Source of the DNA: Nectonema munidae
Lineage: Eukaryota; Nematomorpha; Nectonematoida; Nectonematidae
Direction: 5' to 3'
Length of the DNA stretch: 64,000 nt
Assembly: GCA_030549495.1 (NCBI GenBank)
Contig: JAUIRK010000894.1
Coordinates: 1,178,001 to 1,242,000 of the forward strand
Numbering within the stretch: position 1 is the stretch's first letter; each line of letters begins with the position of its first letter. Below, in pieces: positions 11,592-23,073 of the stretch. The position numbers and the translations under genes are program-made. Below the pieces are notes generated by a model. The model made no database searches. It was not told where the DNA came from and saw nothing but the letters and a program-made list of their open reading frames with translations.

Positions 11592-12541
11592 ATGATAACA
11601 AAGCGAAAGGATGTCTTTATGGCAGTGTTTCGCAAACTCTTCTTAGTAACTAGAAGACATTTTTGAAAGAAATGCGCCTTACATATAAATATATTTTCTT
11701 TCAGGCAAGGATTTCGATGTGGCCATTGAGTTCAGTGTTTATCTTGCAAATTTAAGTGTGACTGAAATTAATTTGGATATCACCACCCTCACGCTATCAT
11801 TGATTAGAGTCTGGATTTTATTTACAGCAGTAGCTCCATTTTTTATCCTACAATCTGTGAGATGTATGGTAAGATGCTGTAGTTCAAATCTGCAAGCCAT
11901 CAAAGCATACCGATATCATCGACTATCATCCCATCTGAATCGCAAAATCATACCATGTCTTTGAGTTCTTCTTTTATCCCATAATGGTCATTGGAATATA
12001 TAGTAGTGACAAACACAAAAATTTTTCAAGAAAACAAGAATTTGTTTACAACGAAATTCGGATGTATCGGAATTTTTCAATAGCTCTCGTCAATTTTTAC
12101 AGTAGTTTTTTTAAAGGAAATCACGGAGGGTAAATCCAAAATGTAACTAATCAAAATATATTGATTTTTTAATGTTTCGAGAGAAAAAAACTTTGATCGA
12201 AAAATAGTTCAAGACAACTAAGAAAAAAGAAGTGTCACTTTTTCCATATTCCTCTGAAAAATTAGATAAAATAATTTGACAAATGAAAATTTATAACAAA
12301 TATAATTCCTATTTTTTCAAAAGCACCATAAAAAATAAATCTACCATTTTGCAGATTAAAAAAATTGAGCTCTCTCCTCTTGAAACTCTCCCCGATGAAA
12401 AAGACACTTTGAAAGCCGTATAACTCATAAAGAAATAAGATTGATTAGAGTTGTCTTAGATCCTACATGCAAAAATGTCAAAGAAGGATATGTGGAATAT
12501 TTTCACAACTTCTTTGTGCAATTTCGAGGAAAAAAACCTGA
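11592..12541 (+). CDS. Unknown membrane protein gene, spliced, partial
   Basis: Four blocks fit together in phase. An upstream block ends at 11645 (donor A|GTAACT). Exon 11705-11868 lies between TTTCTTTCAG and ATG|GTAAGA and encodes one hydrophobic helix around LIRVWILFTAVAPFFILQSV. Exon 12355-12417 follows CCATTTTGCAG and encodes IKKIELSPLETLPDEKDTLK. The last exon, 12449-12541, encodes a short Cys/Lys/Arg-rich tail ending in TGA. The introns would be 59, 486 and 31 bases. The splice signals of the middle two exons are strong. The first and last exons are less certain, because a second frame in the last block is also open. The protein family is not recognised and the true start was not found. 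Confidence 0.5.
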
Positions 12542-15245
12542 AAGCTTTGAATCAAACCTGAGACCCTTGAATTGAATATAAAAGCAACAAACTAGACATC
12601 TAAAAAATTGACCGAAAAATCTACTTTAAATCATTTCAAATATAATAAGTATTACAGAACGTTTGAATTGACGCATTTAAAAAGGGAACATTCCCATTAT
12701 TTCAAAAATAAATAAATCAAGATTCACACTAAATTTTCTGCCTTTTTTGACCTAAAAACTTTTTCATGACATATTGACCTAGAAAAAAAAGTTGAAAATA
12801 GTATACTTAAAATAACCATATTTGACTCTATCGATTATTATTATATGTCATAATTAAAAAAAAGTAAACAATGACTTTCATTGTTTGCAATGAGGAGCAT
12901 TTTTATCAATTTTATGCTGCGCTAAAAGAAGACAGAATTTACACTGAAAACAATAGCACAATTTGTATGGATTAAATATGAGGTATACATAAATGATATA
13001 GACATCTCCCCCCCCCCCCCTCCTTGCCCGTCCTTATCGACAGGTCTGGTTATAGAAAGAATCTATTATTATTAATTGGTTAAAAACTAAGCCTTTTAAT
13101 GTATTAGTTATGTTATTTAAAATATGGGGCATATATGTGGGAATTTTGATGGTGCATTATTATGATTCTCGTCATTCTTTTTGATACTTTTCTTTATCTT
13201 CTTGCGTTCATGATTATTTCTTTTACGGCAGCCTTGTTCTCATTTATTACCAAATCTTACGTACACTTTTATAAATGTGTATGGGTTTTATTCATATCAG
13301 CAGGCCTTAAGGCCTTTTTGAATATTTCCCTTAAAAAAAACTTTCTTTTAAATTTGTAAACATTTTGTCTTACTGATGTCACGAACTGTTCTTTTTTTTT
13401 TATAATTGTATGAATAAAATTTTTCTTTCAATCATTATTATGGCTTTAAAGCTATGATGCTTTTTTTGCAAAATAAGACCTTTTAAAAATTAGTTTTAGT
13501 GTTTATTTTTTGGAATAAACAAACAACACTAATTTTTAGAGAATATGTACAAAAGAGTTAAAGTATTCCAAAAAATAATTAAAGTTATTGGAAAAAAGAC
13601 AATCCAAAAAGTTTTTTTTATTCAACTTTTGGCACATATTGCAAAATGCATGTTTTACGATATTTTAAGTCCTGGGTTATTTTCATTAAAGTAAATTTTA
13701 TCAATAAATTTCATCAAGTTTACAAGTTGTCTGTACTGGTATACATTTCACTACTTTTGCAAAATATTGCTTTTACTGTAAACTTTGGAGGAAGCAATAA
13801 ATACAAGGTATATAGAGGTATGCTTGTGCAGGGGACGTGTTGCGTTTATTGAAGAAACAACTACATATGTACATTGAATAAGGAGGTGGCGAAAGTCTAG
13901 AATAGTGAGACTACAATGACGTAACAGGCAGTAAAGCTAATTTCCATAGGACGGCATAACCGATAGGTATTTTAAGGTGTGTTTGTTGTCCTATATTTTT
14001 GAAGAAAACATCAAGCTGTAGCTTTTTTAAGTGATGAAAAACAGATCGAATATTCGAAAAATTAAGAAATATATATCATTTCTATATTACTTTGTATACT
14101 TTAATATTTTATCTGAAATATAACTCATTTTTGATTTGAAAAAATACGAATTAACGCCATCTACAACAAATTTTTTGACATGATTTGAATTTTTTACTCG
14201 TGCAACACCTAAATCTTGGAATTTTGAAGTGAAATTTTAAAATACTTTTTTAGACCAATACACAACACCAAAAAAAGTAAGAATAATTTCAAATATGTTG
14301 CGGCAACCGACACATCCTAGGATGCTTATATAGAAATAAAAAGAACGAAGCAAAGACTGAGACGATATTTCCAGTATGTTTGCATATTAATTATAGGATG
14401 ACATAGCTGCGAATATAATTGAGCTTAGGTGAAAATTGTACTGCACAAAATTGAGGCATATTTTCAATTCATCATTGCTTATTTATAACATACATGATGA
14501 CGTCACAAATTTTATAAATTAAAATACACAGCAAAGCATGTATTAGCTAAATATTGCAAAGAAAAAGATATTATTATGTTAAAAATATTCAAAAAAAACA
14601 AATGAAAATAAGTAATAGAATTTCAAGGGACTCATTACGGTATAATTGATTTCAGATTGTTACTACTAAAAATAACTTTGTTATAGTTAAGGTTATTTTG
14701 GACAAAAAAAGTACTACGTTATTTTTTTGTTGAAATAAAAGTTTTTTTTGTAGTTTTTGTTATCGCTATCTTAAAAAGTTTTGCTGATTTTCATTATTTT
14801 TTCGAAAAAAATAGGGATATTTCAGAAAATAAGAGAAAAACTACTAAAATTTAAATATATGAAGTTTTGTAAGTTTGAAGGATCACGTGTAATTTGCTGA
14901 AAGTCCATTTGCTGAACTCTTAGATATTTTATTTAAATCAATATCAAAATTAAATAAAAGTTTAACAGAAAGCCAAGATATAAATAAAAACAAATTTGTC
15001 CAAATTTTGAAACAAGCATTGAGATATTTCATAAATACACTAATGTAAAATAAAAGTTGCAAAGATTTTTATCAAAATTTTAAAGTATACAAATTTTTTT
15101 TAATGTTACCTTTTACATTTTATTTATGAAATAGAAGAAATTTAAGTGTTTTCTCTAGCGTTTTTTCCTAAGAAGATCTAGGGTGTTTATTATAAAGATT
15201 GATGATCAATTGAAAAAAATAATAATTGAGTTGGATTTATACTCC
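12542..15245. other. AT-rich intergenic, nothing firm
   Basis: A C-tract at about 13009-13020 looks like a MITE end. A hydrophobic open frame at 13162-13359 (+) is probably chance in T-rich DNA. At 14151-14170 the phrase TTAACGCCATCTACAACAAA matches a sub-terminal repeat of the piggyBac at 30088-33158. Confidence 0.35.
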
Positions 15246-15249
15246 TTAA

Positions 15250-15377
15250 TGTGACCAGTGTATCATATATATATGATACATAAACAATTTTGCCTTTGTC
15301 TGCTTTTTCAAATAGTTTTGTATATGAATCTTCTGCTTTTTAATAAATATCGTCTGATTTTTCTGGTAATGAAAGGG
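15250..15377. mobile_element. TTAA-flanked MITE
   Basis: The segment lies between exact TTAA sites (15246-15249 and 15378-15381), ends in AAAGGG, and carries the 'TCTGCTTTTT ... CGTCTG' core (AGCAGAC on the other strand) seen in the other TTAA MITEs here. The left end is diverged. Confidence 0.5.
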
Positions 15378-15579
15378 TTAACAATAATGGGTGTAACAAA
15401 TTTTATCACGAAAATTATCAACATAATCGTAAGCATATAAATATATCACAATTTTTAAAAGAACTATTACTTGTTTGAAAGATGTAATTTTCAAAACTAA
15501 AGTAACAGATTAAAATATATCTACAATACAATATATATACTAATGCATACAAAAAGCCACATTTTTTCAAATTAATTTT

Positions 15580-15654
15580 TTTTAGAAGCATTAATAAAAG
15601 CAGACTATTTTATTTTTGTAAAGTCGACATATGTCAACTGTGGTCGATAGCCGG
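15580..15654. mobile_element. TTAA MITE, right-end fragment
   Basis: AAAAGCAGAC ... GTCAACTGTGGTCGATAGCC is followed by GGTTAA. This matches the right half of the complete element at 37650-37779. The left half is missing or diverged. Confidence 0.5.
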
Positions 15655-16160
15655 TTAATATAGCTTGTTATATGTTTAAAAAACAGGAAAAAAGTCACTT
15701 ACACTGGTTTAGTTCAATCCTTAGGACATAACCATGTGGATTCGATATTTTTTCCAAAATTTATAAAATTTAACATTTTTTTATGATCAAGAAACTTTAT
15801 TTTGCAAATTATGAAAAAAAAATAGTAGAAAAAATAGAAAAGCTTTCAGTATTATGCATGAAAATCCTATTTAAAACTGCAGCATAACATATTAACGTGT
15901 AGATATAAAAAAAAGTAATGAAGTAATGTCACTAAATTTGAGTTCTATCTTTACACTATTTATTACAAAGTCCATGAAAAAACAACAAGGAAATAACTTC
16001 TTAGAGAAGAATTCGCTAGATAAACCCCTCTGGGAAATAAACCACTACCAGATTCTATTTGATGCAGAGAAATCTTAAAAGAAATCTTAGTTTTAAATTT
16101 TAGTAACATTTATTATAATTATTTAAAGCCAATAACAACCTCTATTAGCGCTCAATGTTC
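15655..16160. other. AT-rich spacer before the first hAT element
   Basis: No gene or repeat recognised. It ends in the palindromic target site of the following insertion. Confidence 0.4.
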
Positions 16161-16168
16161 CTCTAGAG

Positions 16169-18280
16169 CAGGGGTTCCCAAGTCCCAACCCTGGAATCCG
16201 ACCCCACGTGGGGTCGGCAAGTAATTTTCTTAGGGTCGCAAAGACATTATAAATGATAATGATTTATAAGGGATTTGGCTGATATCAATGGATTAAGCCT
16301 GAAGCGGTATATATAGGCCTAATTCTAAAAGACAAAGGATAGAATATACGTTAGGTCAAACTGAACTATTTTCCTTTTTAATGTCATGATTAACAGGGGA
16401 AATCAATCGTACAGTCGATTGTTGTCTATCCTCTTTCTCAGGACCTTTTTAATCCTATGATTAACTTGCGGGGATCACAGGTTCTTGGCTATTTTTACCT
16501 GTATCCATAGTGCTTCGGATATGTATATATATGCCTGTCTAGGATCATTTGGAGTTTGCATCTGGCATGTCTGCATGTCATTGTGCTATCAGTTTGCTTA
16601 AGCCAACACTGAATTTCTATTTGGAAAGTTGTAAGTATGGAGCGTTTTAATATTTGAAAATTTGATTTATCTCTTGTGTTTTAATAGTTAGTATTTCAAA
16701 GACTAATTTTTTTTGGTGCGATTTTTTTTCTTTTTTTTTGTGTGTGTCTGTGTGTAATAGAAGGTTGTCTGATGTTTGAATTTTCTATTTACTACGTTCA
16801 AGATAATGATATTCACTGAATGTTAATTATAATTTCACTGCAAATTACCAACCTTAGTATCAAGTCAAATATACCGAATATATTGATGTTTACAAACCAG
16901 CAGTAAGCTGCAGGAAGACATGCGGATATATGTAACAAATAATAAATTAGTTGTTGGTGAATAATTAAAATTCAGATAAATGAAAAAATAGGATCATTTC
17001 TAAAAGAACATGGACTAAGTGGGAAAATGTTGGCGGCATATGTACTGATGGTGCACCGTCTATTCTAGTCTGTGAATCTGGATTTCAACAGATAGTAAAG
17101 AATGTTTCTCCACAAGAACTGTTATGCAATCAGATGTTAAAACAGTTAACTTCATAAAGTCAAATGCATACAATCGCTTGTTTGCTAAACTGTGCCAAGA
17201 AATAGATTCCAAGCATGAAGTTGTTCTATTGCACACTGAGATAAGGTGGCTGTCAAAAGAAAAATTATTTGAAGAGATTTTTGAGTTGAATGCTGAGGTG
17301 AGAGAATTCCTATTTCAGCAAGGAAGAACAGAACTTTCAAATTTCATTGATGACATGAATATTTTGGTAAAAACTGCATACTTGATAGATTTCTTCACAA
17401 TTCTAAATTAACTTAATCTTTCATTTCAGGGAGAGAATTCCAACACTTAATTTTGCAAAAAAACAAAATGCCTTCCAAATGAAGCTGGATCTTTGGCTGT
17501 CAAGGATAAAAAAAAGAGAAATGTTTACATGTTTCCCACAATACATTTGTTGAAGAAAATGAGACTGTGATGTTCCATTCAACAACAGTTTTCAATGTTT
17601 GCTGATCCAACACTTGGATACTTTAAAAGTGGAGTTTAGACGATATTTTCAAGAAAAGTCTCAGTTATCCCATAGCTTACTTAGAAAACCATTTGCTGCA
17701 AAAATTATAGATGTTGCTGAAATATATCAAGACGAATTCATTGATCTTATCACATCTGTCTGTGCAAATACTGACTTTGAATCCCTAGCGGTGAATCAAT
17801 TTTGAATCAAGCAAGTACTTCGATATCCAAATTTGGCTGAAGCTATGCTGAGAATTCTCATGCCTTTTCCTTATCAATATATGTGTGAAGTGACCTTTTC
17901 ATGTTTACTACTTATAAAATCGAAGCTAAGAAATAAACTCCATGCTGAAGATGACCTACGTTGTGCTGTATCCAAAACAACATCACGGATTGAGAAGTTG
18001 GTGATAGAAAAACAGTAACAAACATGACATTAAGAACATTATTGTTTATTAAAGCTTGTATTACTCGCATCAGTAACATCAAATTATGTTAATTTGAGCT
18101 AATTATATTGTATATAAATGTATATTTTTGTTCTTGCTATAATAAAATAAGTTACTACAGTTATGTATCATTCTTATGTATACCTTAATCAATGAATATA
18201 GCCTTGATCTTTGGGTGGGGTCGCAGAAAGTCTGGTGAGGCTTAAATGGGGTCGCCACTAGAAAAAGGTTGGGAATCACT
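16169..18280 (+). mobile_element. hAT transposon (ZBED5/SCAND3-like), decayed
   Basis: Left end CAGGGGTTCCCAA, right end TTGGGAATCACT. The left target duplication is CTCTAGAG (16161-16168) and the right is CACTAGAG (18277-18284), or the right end has lost a few bases. Inside, translations read KEHGLS, then GGICTDGAPSILVCESGFQQ (about 17000-17090), HTEIRWLSKEKLFEEIFEL (17124-17411) and a C-terminal dimerisation-like region (17599-18018). This is the order seen in animal hAT proteins of the ZBED5/SCAND3 type. The N-terminal zinc finger and the middle are missing, and there are stops and frame changes. It is inactive. Confidence 0.8.
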
Positions 18281-18290
18281 AGAGGAACAT

Positions 18291-20094
18291 TCAATATATC
18301 ACATCTGGAGAATTAGAAAACGATATAACATAAATTTTTAGTTCTTTCATACACACTTGAACTGATTTACACTTCATTTCAACTTGTTACTCAATTTTTA
18401 GTTGTAATGGTCATTAATGGCTAACAAATGTATCTAACACGATTTAATTACTTCACTTACTAGCCAACTCGCTAACTAACTTTTTTATTAAAAATATCAT
18501 TTTAAATTTATAAAAATAAAAGGATTTTTTTACTAGATTCTTTCCTTACGGGTGTATTTTCTAAGGGATTTTTTTACAACTTCGAGAGCCTTGAGATGTA
18601 TTTTCCGATAGAGGAAGGCTCAATAAAAAGCAATAAATGGATTGGAAACCGATTTTTCAACATCAGGACACAACTTGTGAGTATCATTAGAAGCCAAATT
18701 GTTAAAACTTGCAACTTAAGAAAACATTAAAATAGTCTATTTGTACTGCTGGTCTAGCGTGCTATATATTAAAGCTAGAGATGAATATTCTGAACTGGTT
18801 GACACAACCGTAAATACGCTTTTTTCATTTGCGTAAACATATTGCCGCTCATCTGCGTATCGTGTCAAGGCTCGATAAATTGACGAACAAAAATTAAACA
18901 TTATTTTCACTATGGCATAAGTAAACTCATGATTTATTTATTAAGATGATTTATTTGCTCTATAAATTTGAAATTCAAAATATAGATGATTGGATAATGT
19001 GGTATTTTATCTTTAAAATTGAATGATATATTTCATTTTCATGGGTTGGGGTCAAAAATAATCTCATCAAGTTTGTGGTTTCAAAAAATTTGAAAAGCCA
19101 TGTTATAAAAATTTATAGTACAAAATTTCAATTTCAAGAGATTTAACAAGGGTCTCAGAGAAGTATTATAGGTCAAGATAAATAGTTATCTAGGTGTGTT
19201 CGAAAAATTGTAAGTTATTTTTTATTAAATACAATGATTATGTCATATGAATTTAAACTTCGTTGTATCTTTACATGTGATAATTGTGTACAGAAGCGTG
19301 GCCAAGGATCGGGTAGGTACTTATCTTACCAAAAAAACTTAATTATCTTGTGAGCCTCAACATTTTTATTGACACCATGACAATAAAAGCCGGTTAAGCT
19401 TCATATTGTGTCATGTCTATTTATACTTTCTTGTAATCTAAGGGTTAAAATAAAATAATTATAAATGTAAACTCAAAGGAATACATCCTAAAACAATTAA
19501 ATAAGATTTTAGGAAAATTAAAAATAATAAAAATCACTTTAATAGTAATTAGTGGTAAATCTAATGAAATTTTTTAATGCTTTTAATAATAATTAAAAAT
19601 AAAAATTTTATTATTACAATTATTTTATTATCTAACAAGATGAAAAAATATTTTATTATAAACAACCTCGAATAAAAAAGTCTTTTTATTTTCAAAAACC
19701 ATAATGAAAATTTTTAAATTAAATGTTTGGTTTATATTCTTTTAAATTATAATAAGAAAGGTTAATAAAATATATACATACTTACGCAAAAAATAAAATT
19801 AGCAAAATTAATAAAAATTTATTTTTATGTCCATTATACAACTATAACCAAAGAGGCATTATAATTTTTATAAAATATGAGAAAAATTATCGAAAGAAAA
19901 AGTTATGGAAAAACTTTAGTTATATTTCAAGCTAAAAATAAATTATTTTGAGATCATTTTTACAAATAAAATTAGTATTTTATTAAGTTAAAAAATCATA
20001 CTTTTTAAAGAATAATTTTTTTTGATTAAATTTTGATGGTGTTTGCAACATTTTCATATCCTTTCTTTGTACTAAGTTCATTTTTACTTAAATC
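18291..20094. other. AT-rich intergenic, nothing firm
   Basis: Around 19290 the phrase AGAAGCGTGGCCAAGGATCG looks like a hAT-type terminus and may be the left end of the next element. No coding sequence recognised. Confidence 0.35.
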
Positions 20095-22124
20095 ATGCCC
20101 AACATTGCTGCTATAAAACACACAAAAAATTTCAGATCGTCCAAAAGTATCCAAAAGAATATGATTATCTATAAAAATAAGTTTTTTGTATTTTGTGTAA
20201 AACAACAGTTAGTTATGAAAAAAGTTTTTTCGTTGAAAAACACAGAAATACAAAAAAACACCAAAAGCCAATATATTCATCTTCAAATACCTTAGATATT
20301 TACAATTATGCTGACAAAGTTGAGAAAAATTTTACAAAAAAGATAGTGAAATGTTTTCTAGAGTCGAATATCCCTCTACATAAATTGGGACATCCCAGTC
20401 TGAAAACTTTTTTCAAAGACTTAGTATAACCTGCCTTCAATTTCAACAAGTAGACTTATTGTTGATGAGCTAGCTGATAAAAACCTTCTTCTTGCTTTAA
20501 AAATTATTTACCAGAAAAAAGTTTTTTTATGATGGATGAAACTAATATTTCTCAAAAATCTTTTATTAATGTATTAGTTGACAAGAACTAAGTAAAACTT
20601 TTCTGGTGAAATCATTTTTCATTGATTCGTCTATCACTTTAGAAAAAATAATAATTGTAATCGATGACTTAATAAAAGAACTTGATATAGAAGGAAATCA
20701 TTTTTGCTTATTTTTTGACTGATGCAGAAAAGTAAAACACCTTACCTGGGAAACTATTCAAAGCCTTTTATCCTAACTTGTTCCGTGTAACATGTTTTGA
20801 GAAATTTTCAAGTTTCTTTCACAAATGTTCAAAAAATTCAAGAAATATCCTCTCGCTCCAATTATTACAAGATCGGGAAGTTGGATTAAGGCTGCTTGCG
20901 GGTGCGTCTTTTACCCCAATCTACCCAAATCCACCTCTAATCTACTCAGTTCTCTTCTAAAAAAAACTATATTTAGATTTATACATCTAAAATTACATAA
21001 ATTTTTTAATTATACGAAAGTTATTTTAGTCGATTTCAAACGAAAATTTAATTTTTACAGTATAAAGCCAATATTCTATATAACAATTTAGAATATTGTA
21101 TTTATTTTTACAGTATAAAACATAAAATGCAATATTTTTACCTGACTGTTACCTTATCTCGAACAATTTATTTACTTTAAAAAATCTCTAGGTAAGGTAA
21201 TAAGAGTGTTAGATATGCGATAAACTTATAGATAAAGCGATTTAATACTTTTTAAAAGGATCATAAAAAATTTTTATAAATACATCTAAGAAAAACATTT
21301 TATCTAAAAAAAATAAAGTGAATAATATAGTTAAAAAATTATAACTAAAAAAAGCCTTTTAACGACTATGTTGCGTCTTTACAACGTAAAACATTTGAGA
21401 GAAAAATTATTCAATAAAAAATTGCTTTAATATAAATCGTTAACTTTTGTATAAGTTATCTAAAAAACTTTCGATATTGAAAATATTTTATTAAAAAAAG
21501 TTAAAAAAAATAATATCGCAACTAAAATCAGATCTTCTGATTAGAAAAGATATATAAAAAATTCAACTTAAAATCATTCTAATAAAATTTTGCTTTTTTA
21601 TCATTGATTTAGATATTTCCAACGTTTATTTAGGTAAGCTGGGATAGATTAAGGGTGGATTTGGGTAGATTGGGGTAGGTTGGGGTAAAAAGACGCACCG
21701 GCTGCTTTGTATTATTTTGAAAACTTAAGTGAAGTTAGAAATATTTTGGATAGTTTTGAAGAAGATCGTGTTCTTGTGGAAAGAGTGAAAGAAATTGTTA
21801 AAAAGAAATGTTTAGTTAAATATTTTATAGGTATTAAAAGAAACTATGGAAAATTAGCTGAACTAATTGAAATGGCAGAAAGTTCAAATTTCTCCATTAG
21901 AACAGCCTTTATTTTTATGTTTTGAAGAGGATGAATGTGGGTTGAAACAGTACTTAGACCTAAGAATCAGCTCAAAAGATATAGTGGAAATCATGCTTGT
22001 TGAAAACGAAAACATATCTCCTCTTCTATATGGTCTTCTTCAAAATTCTCAAGCTACAACAATAGCGGTGAAAAGATCCTTCTCCCTGCTCAAAAAACTT
22101 TTGTCAAAAGATGGAAATTTTTAA
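20095..22124 (+). mobile_element. hAT transposase gene, decayed, split by a MITE
   Basis: Successive frames read a BED-like finger region (20193-20300), FLESNIPLHKLGHPSLKTFF (about 20350-20410), a block with MMDETNISQKSF (about 20530), FFTDAEKVKHL (about 20720), LAPIITRSGSWIKAA (20846-20896) and, after the nested MITE, YYFENLSEV onward (from 21710). It ends with KRSFSLLKKLLS near 22075-22115, the hAT C-terminal dimerisation motif. The order and wording match the animal hAT group with 'ITRWGTWL...YY.ENF'. Several frameshifts make it inactive. Without the MITE and one target copy, the frame on either side continues in phase. Confidence 0.8.
20898..21699. mobile_element. 802-bp MITE nested in the hAT gene
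   Basis: Inverted ends of about 50 bp: the left begins GCGGGTGCGTCTTTTACCCC and the right ends GGGGTAAAAAGACGCACC. The target duplication GGCTGCTT is perfect on both sides (20890-20897 and 21700-21707). An 8-bp duplication fits hAT and a few other superfamilies. The interior is AT-rich with no coding sequence. It inserted after the hAT copy was already in place. Confidence 0.85.
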
Positions 22125-22635
22125 AAGGAAACATTTTTAAGTATTTTATGCTTCATCATAACACTAATATTTGAATTATCAATAAAATTTTAGGTCAATT
22201 TTTTTTATGTATAACGTCAATTTTTCATAACTTTTAGCTCACTTCTGTAAATTTTTGTCGCCCCTAGTTATAATTGTACTTTAATCCTAAGAACAAATTT
22301 TAATAAATTATTTTAACATCTCGTGGGAAAAAAATGTTGGGTGAAGTTTAAAGTTGAAGTACAGATTAATGAACTCAATTTGAGCTCATTTCACCTACAC
22401 CACAAGAAAGTACTAACGAAATAAGGTTGATTAACACTTTATAACCTCTAAAAATCGTACTATGGAATAAAAACAATCGTAGTATATTATTTTATAAAAA
22501 TGTAAAAATAAATTTAAGTTCTGATAGTAGAGTGGTTTTATAATTGTGACAATAATAGGTTAAAATTTCTCAAAGTGAAACAAGGGTTAAAGTCCAAAAT
22601 TAGCATAAATAAATAAACAGGCAGTTTTATTATAC
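22125..22635. other. AT-rich spacer
   Basis: CTTTTAGCTCACTTCTG ... GTCGCCCCTAG near 22230-22268 may be the right end of the hAT element (CTAGGGGCGAC when reversed). Nothing else is seen. Confidence 0.3.
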
Positions 22636-22745
22636 CCATATGTTCACATATGTATGTCAAACTATAATAATGAACTATTATATGTTATTTGAAAATGGCA
22701 TTTGGTGCAACATTTAAATTTTAATTATGATGTGAGATAGCATTT
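22636..22745 (+). repeat. Unoccupied copy of the target of the tetraspanin-bearing element
   Basis: About 110 bp here match the two flanks of the element at 23074-24916 when these are joined: 22995-23073 on the left and 24917-24962 on the right. Shared phrases include AACTATAATAATGAACTAT, ATGTTATTT, GGTGCAAC and ATGTGAGATAGCATTT. In this copy GGTGCAAC is continuous, so it is a paralogous empty site. Confidence 0.75.
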
Positions 22746-23073
22746 AAAATGGTGATAAAGCACCATGGAATATTCATCAATTTGATATGTTGTACAGTTA
22801 AATAATTCAAAAGTTATAAGCAATATAAAAACTTATTTAAACATGTTGAACACATGCATTACACGTGTTTAATAAATTGATAAATATGACTGGCGATTGG
22901 GTAGATAAAATACAAGAATTAAGCTGCGATATCTACTTGTGTTAACATAAAACACTCCTTCCCTTTCAAAAAAATAAATAAAATGCTGCTTTATGATACA
23001 CACATGTTAACATATATATGTCGAACTATAATAATGAACTATTTTATGTTATTTAAAAATGGCCTGTGGTGCA

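Noticed and set aside
13162-13359. Hydrophobic 65-codon frame that looks like membrane helices
   Set aside because: T-rich DNA produces Phe/Leu/Ile-rich frames by chance. No start context, splice sites or homology.
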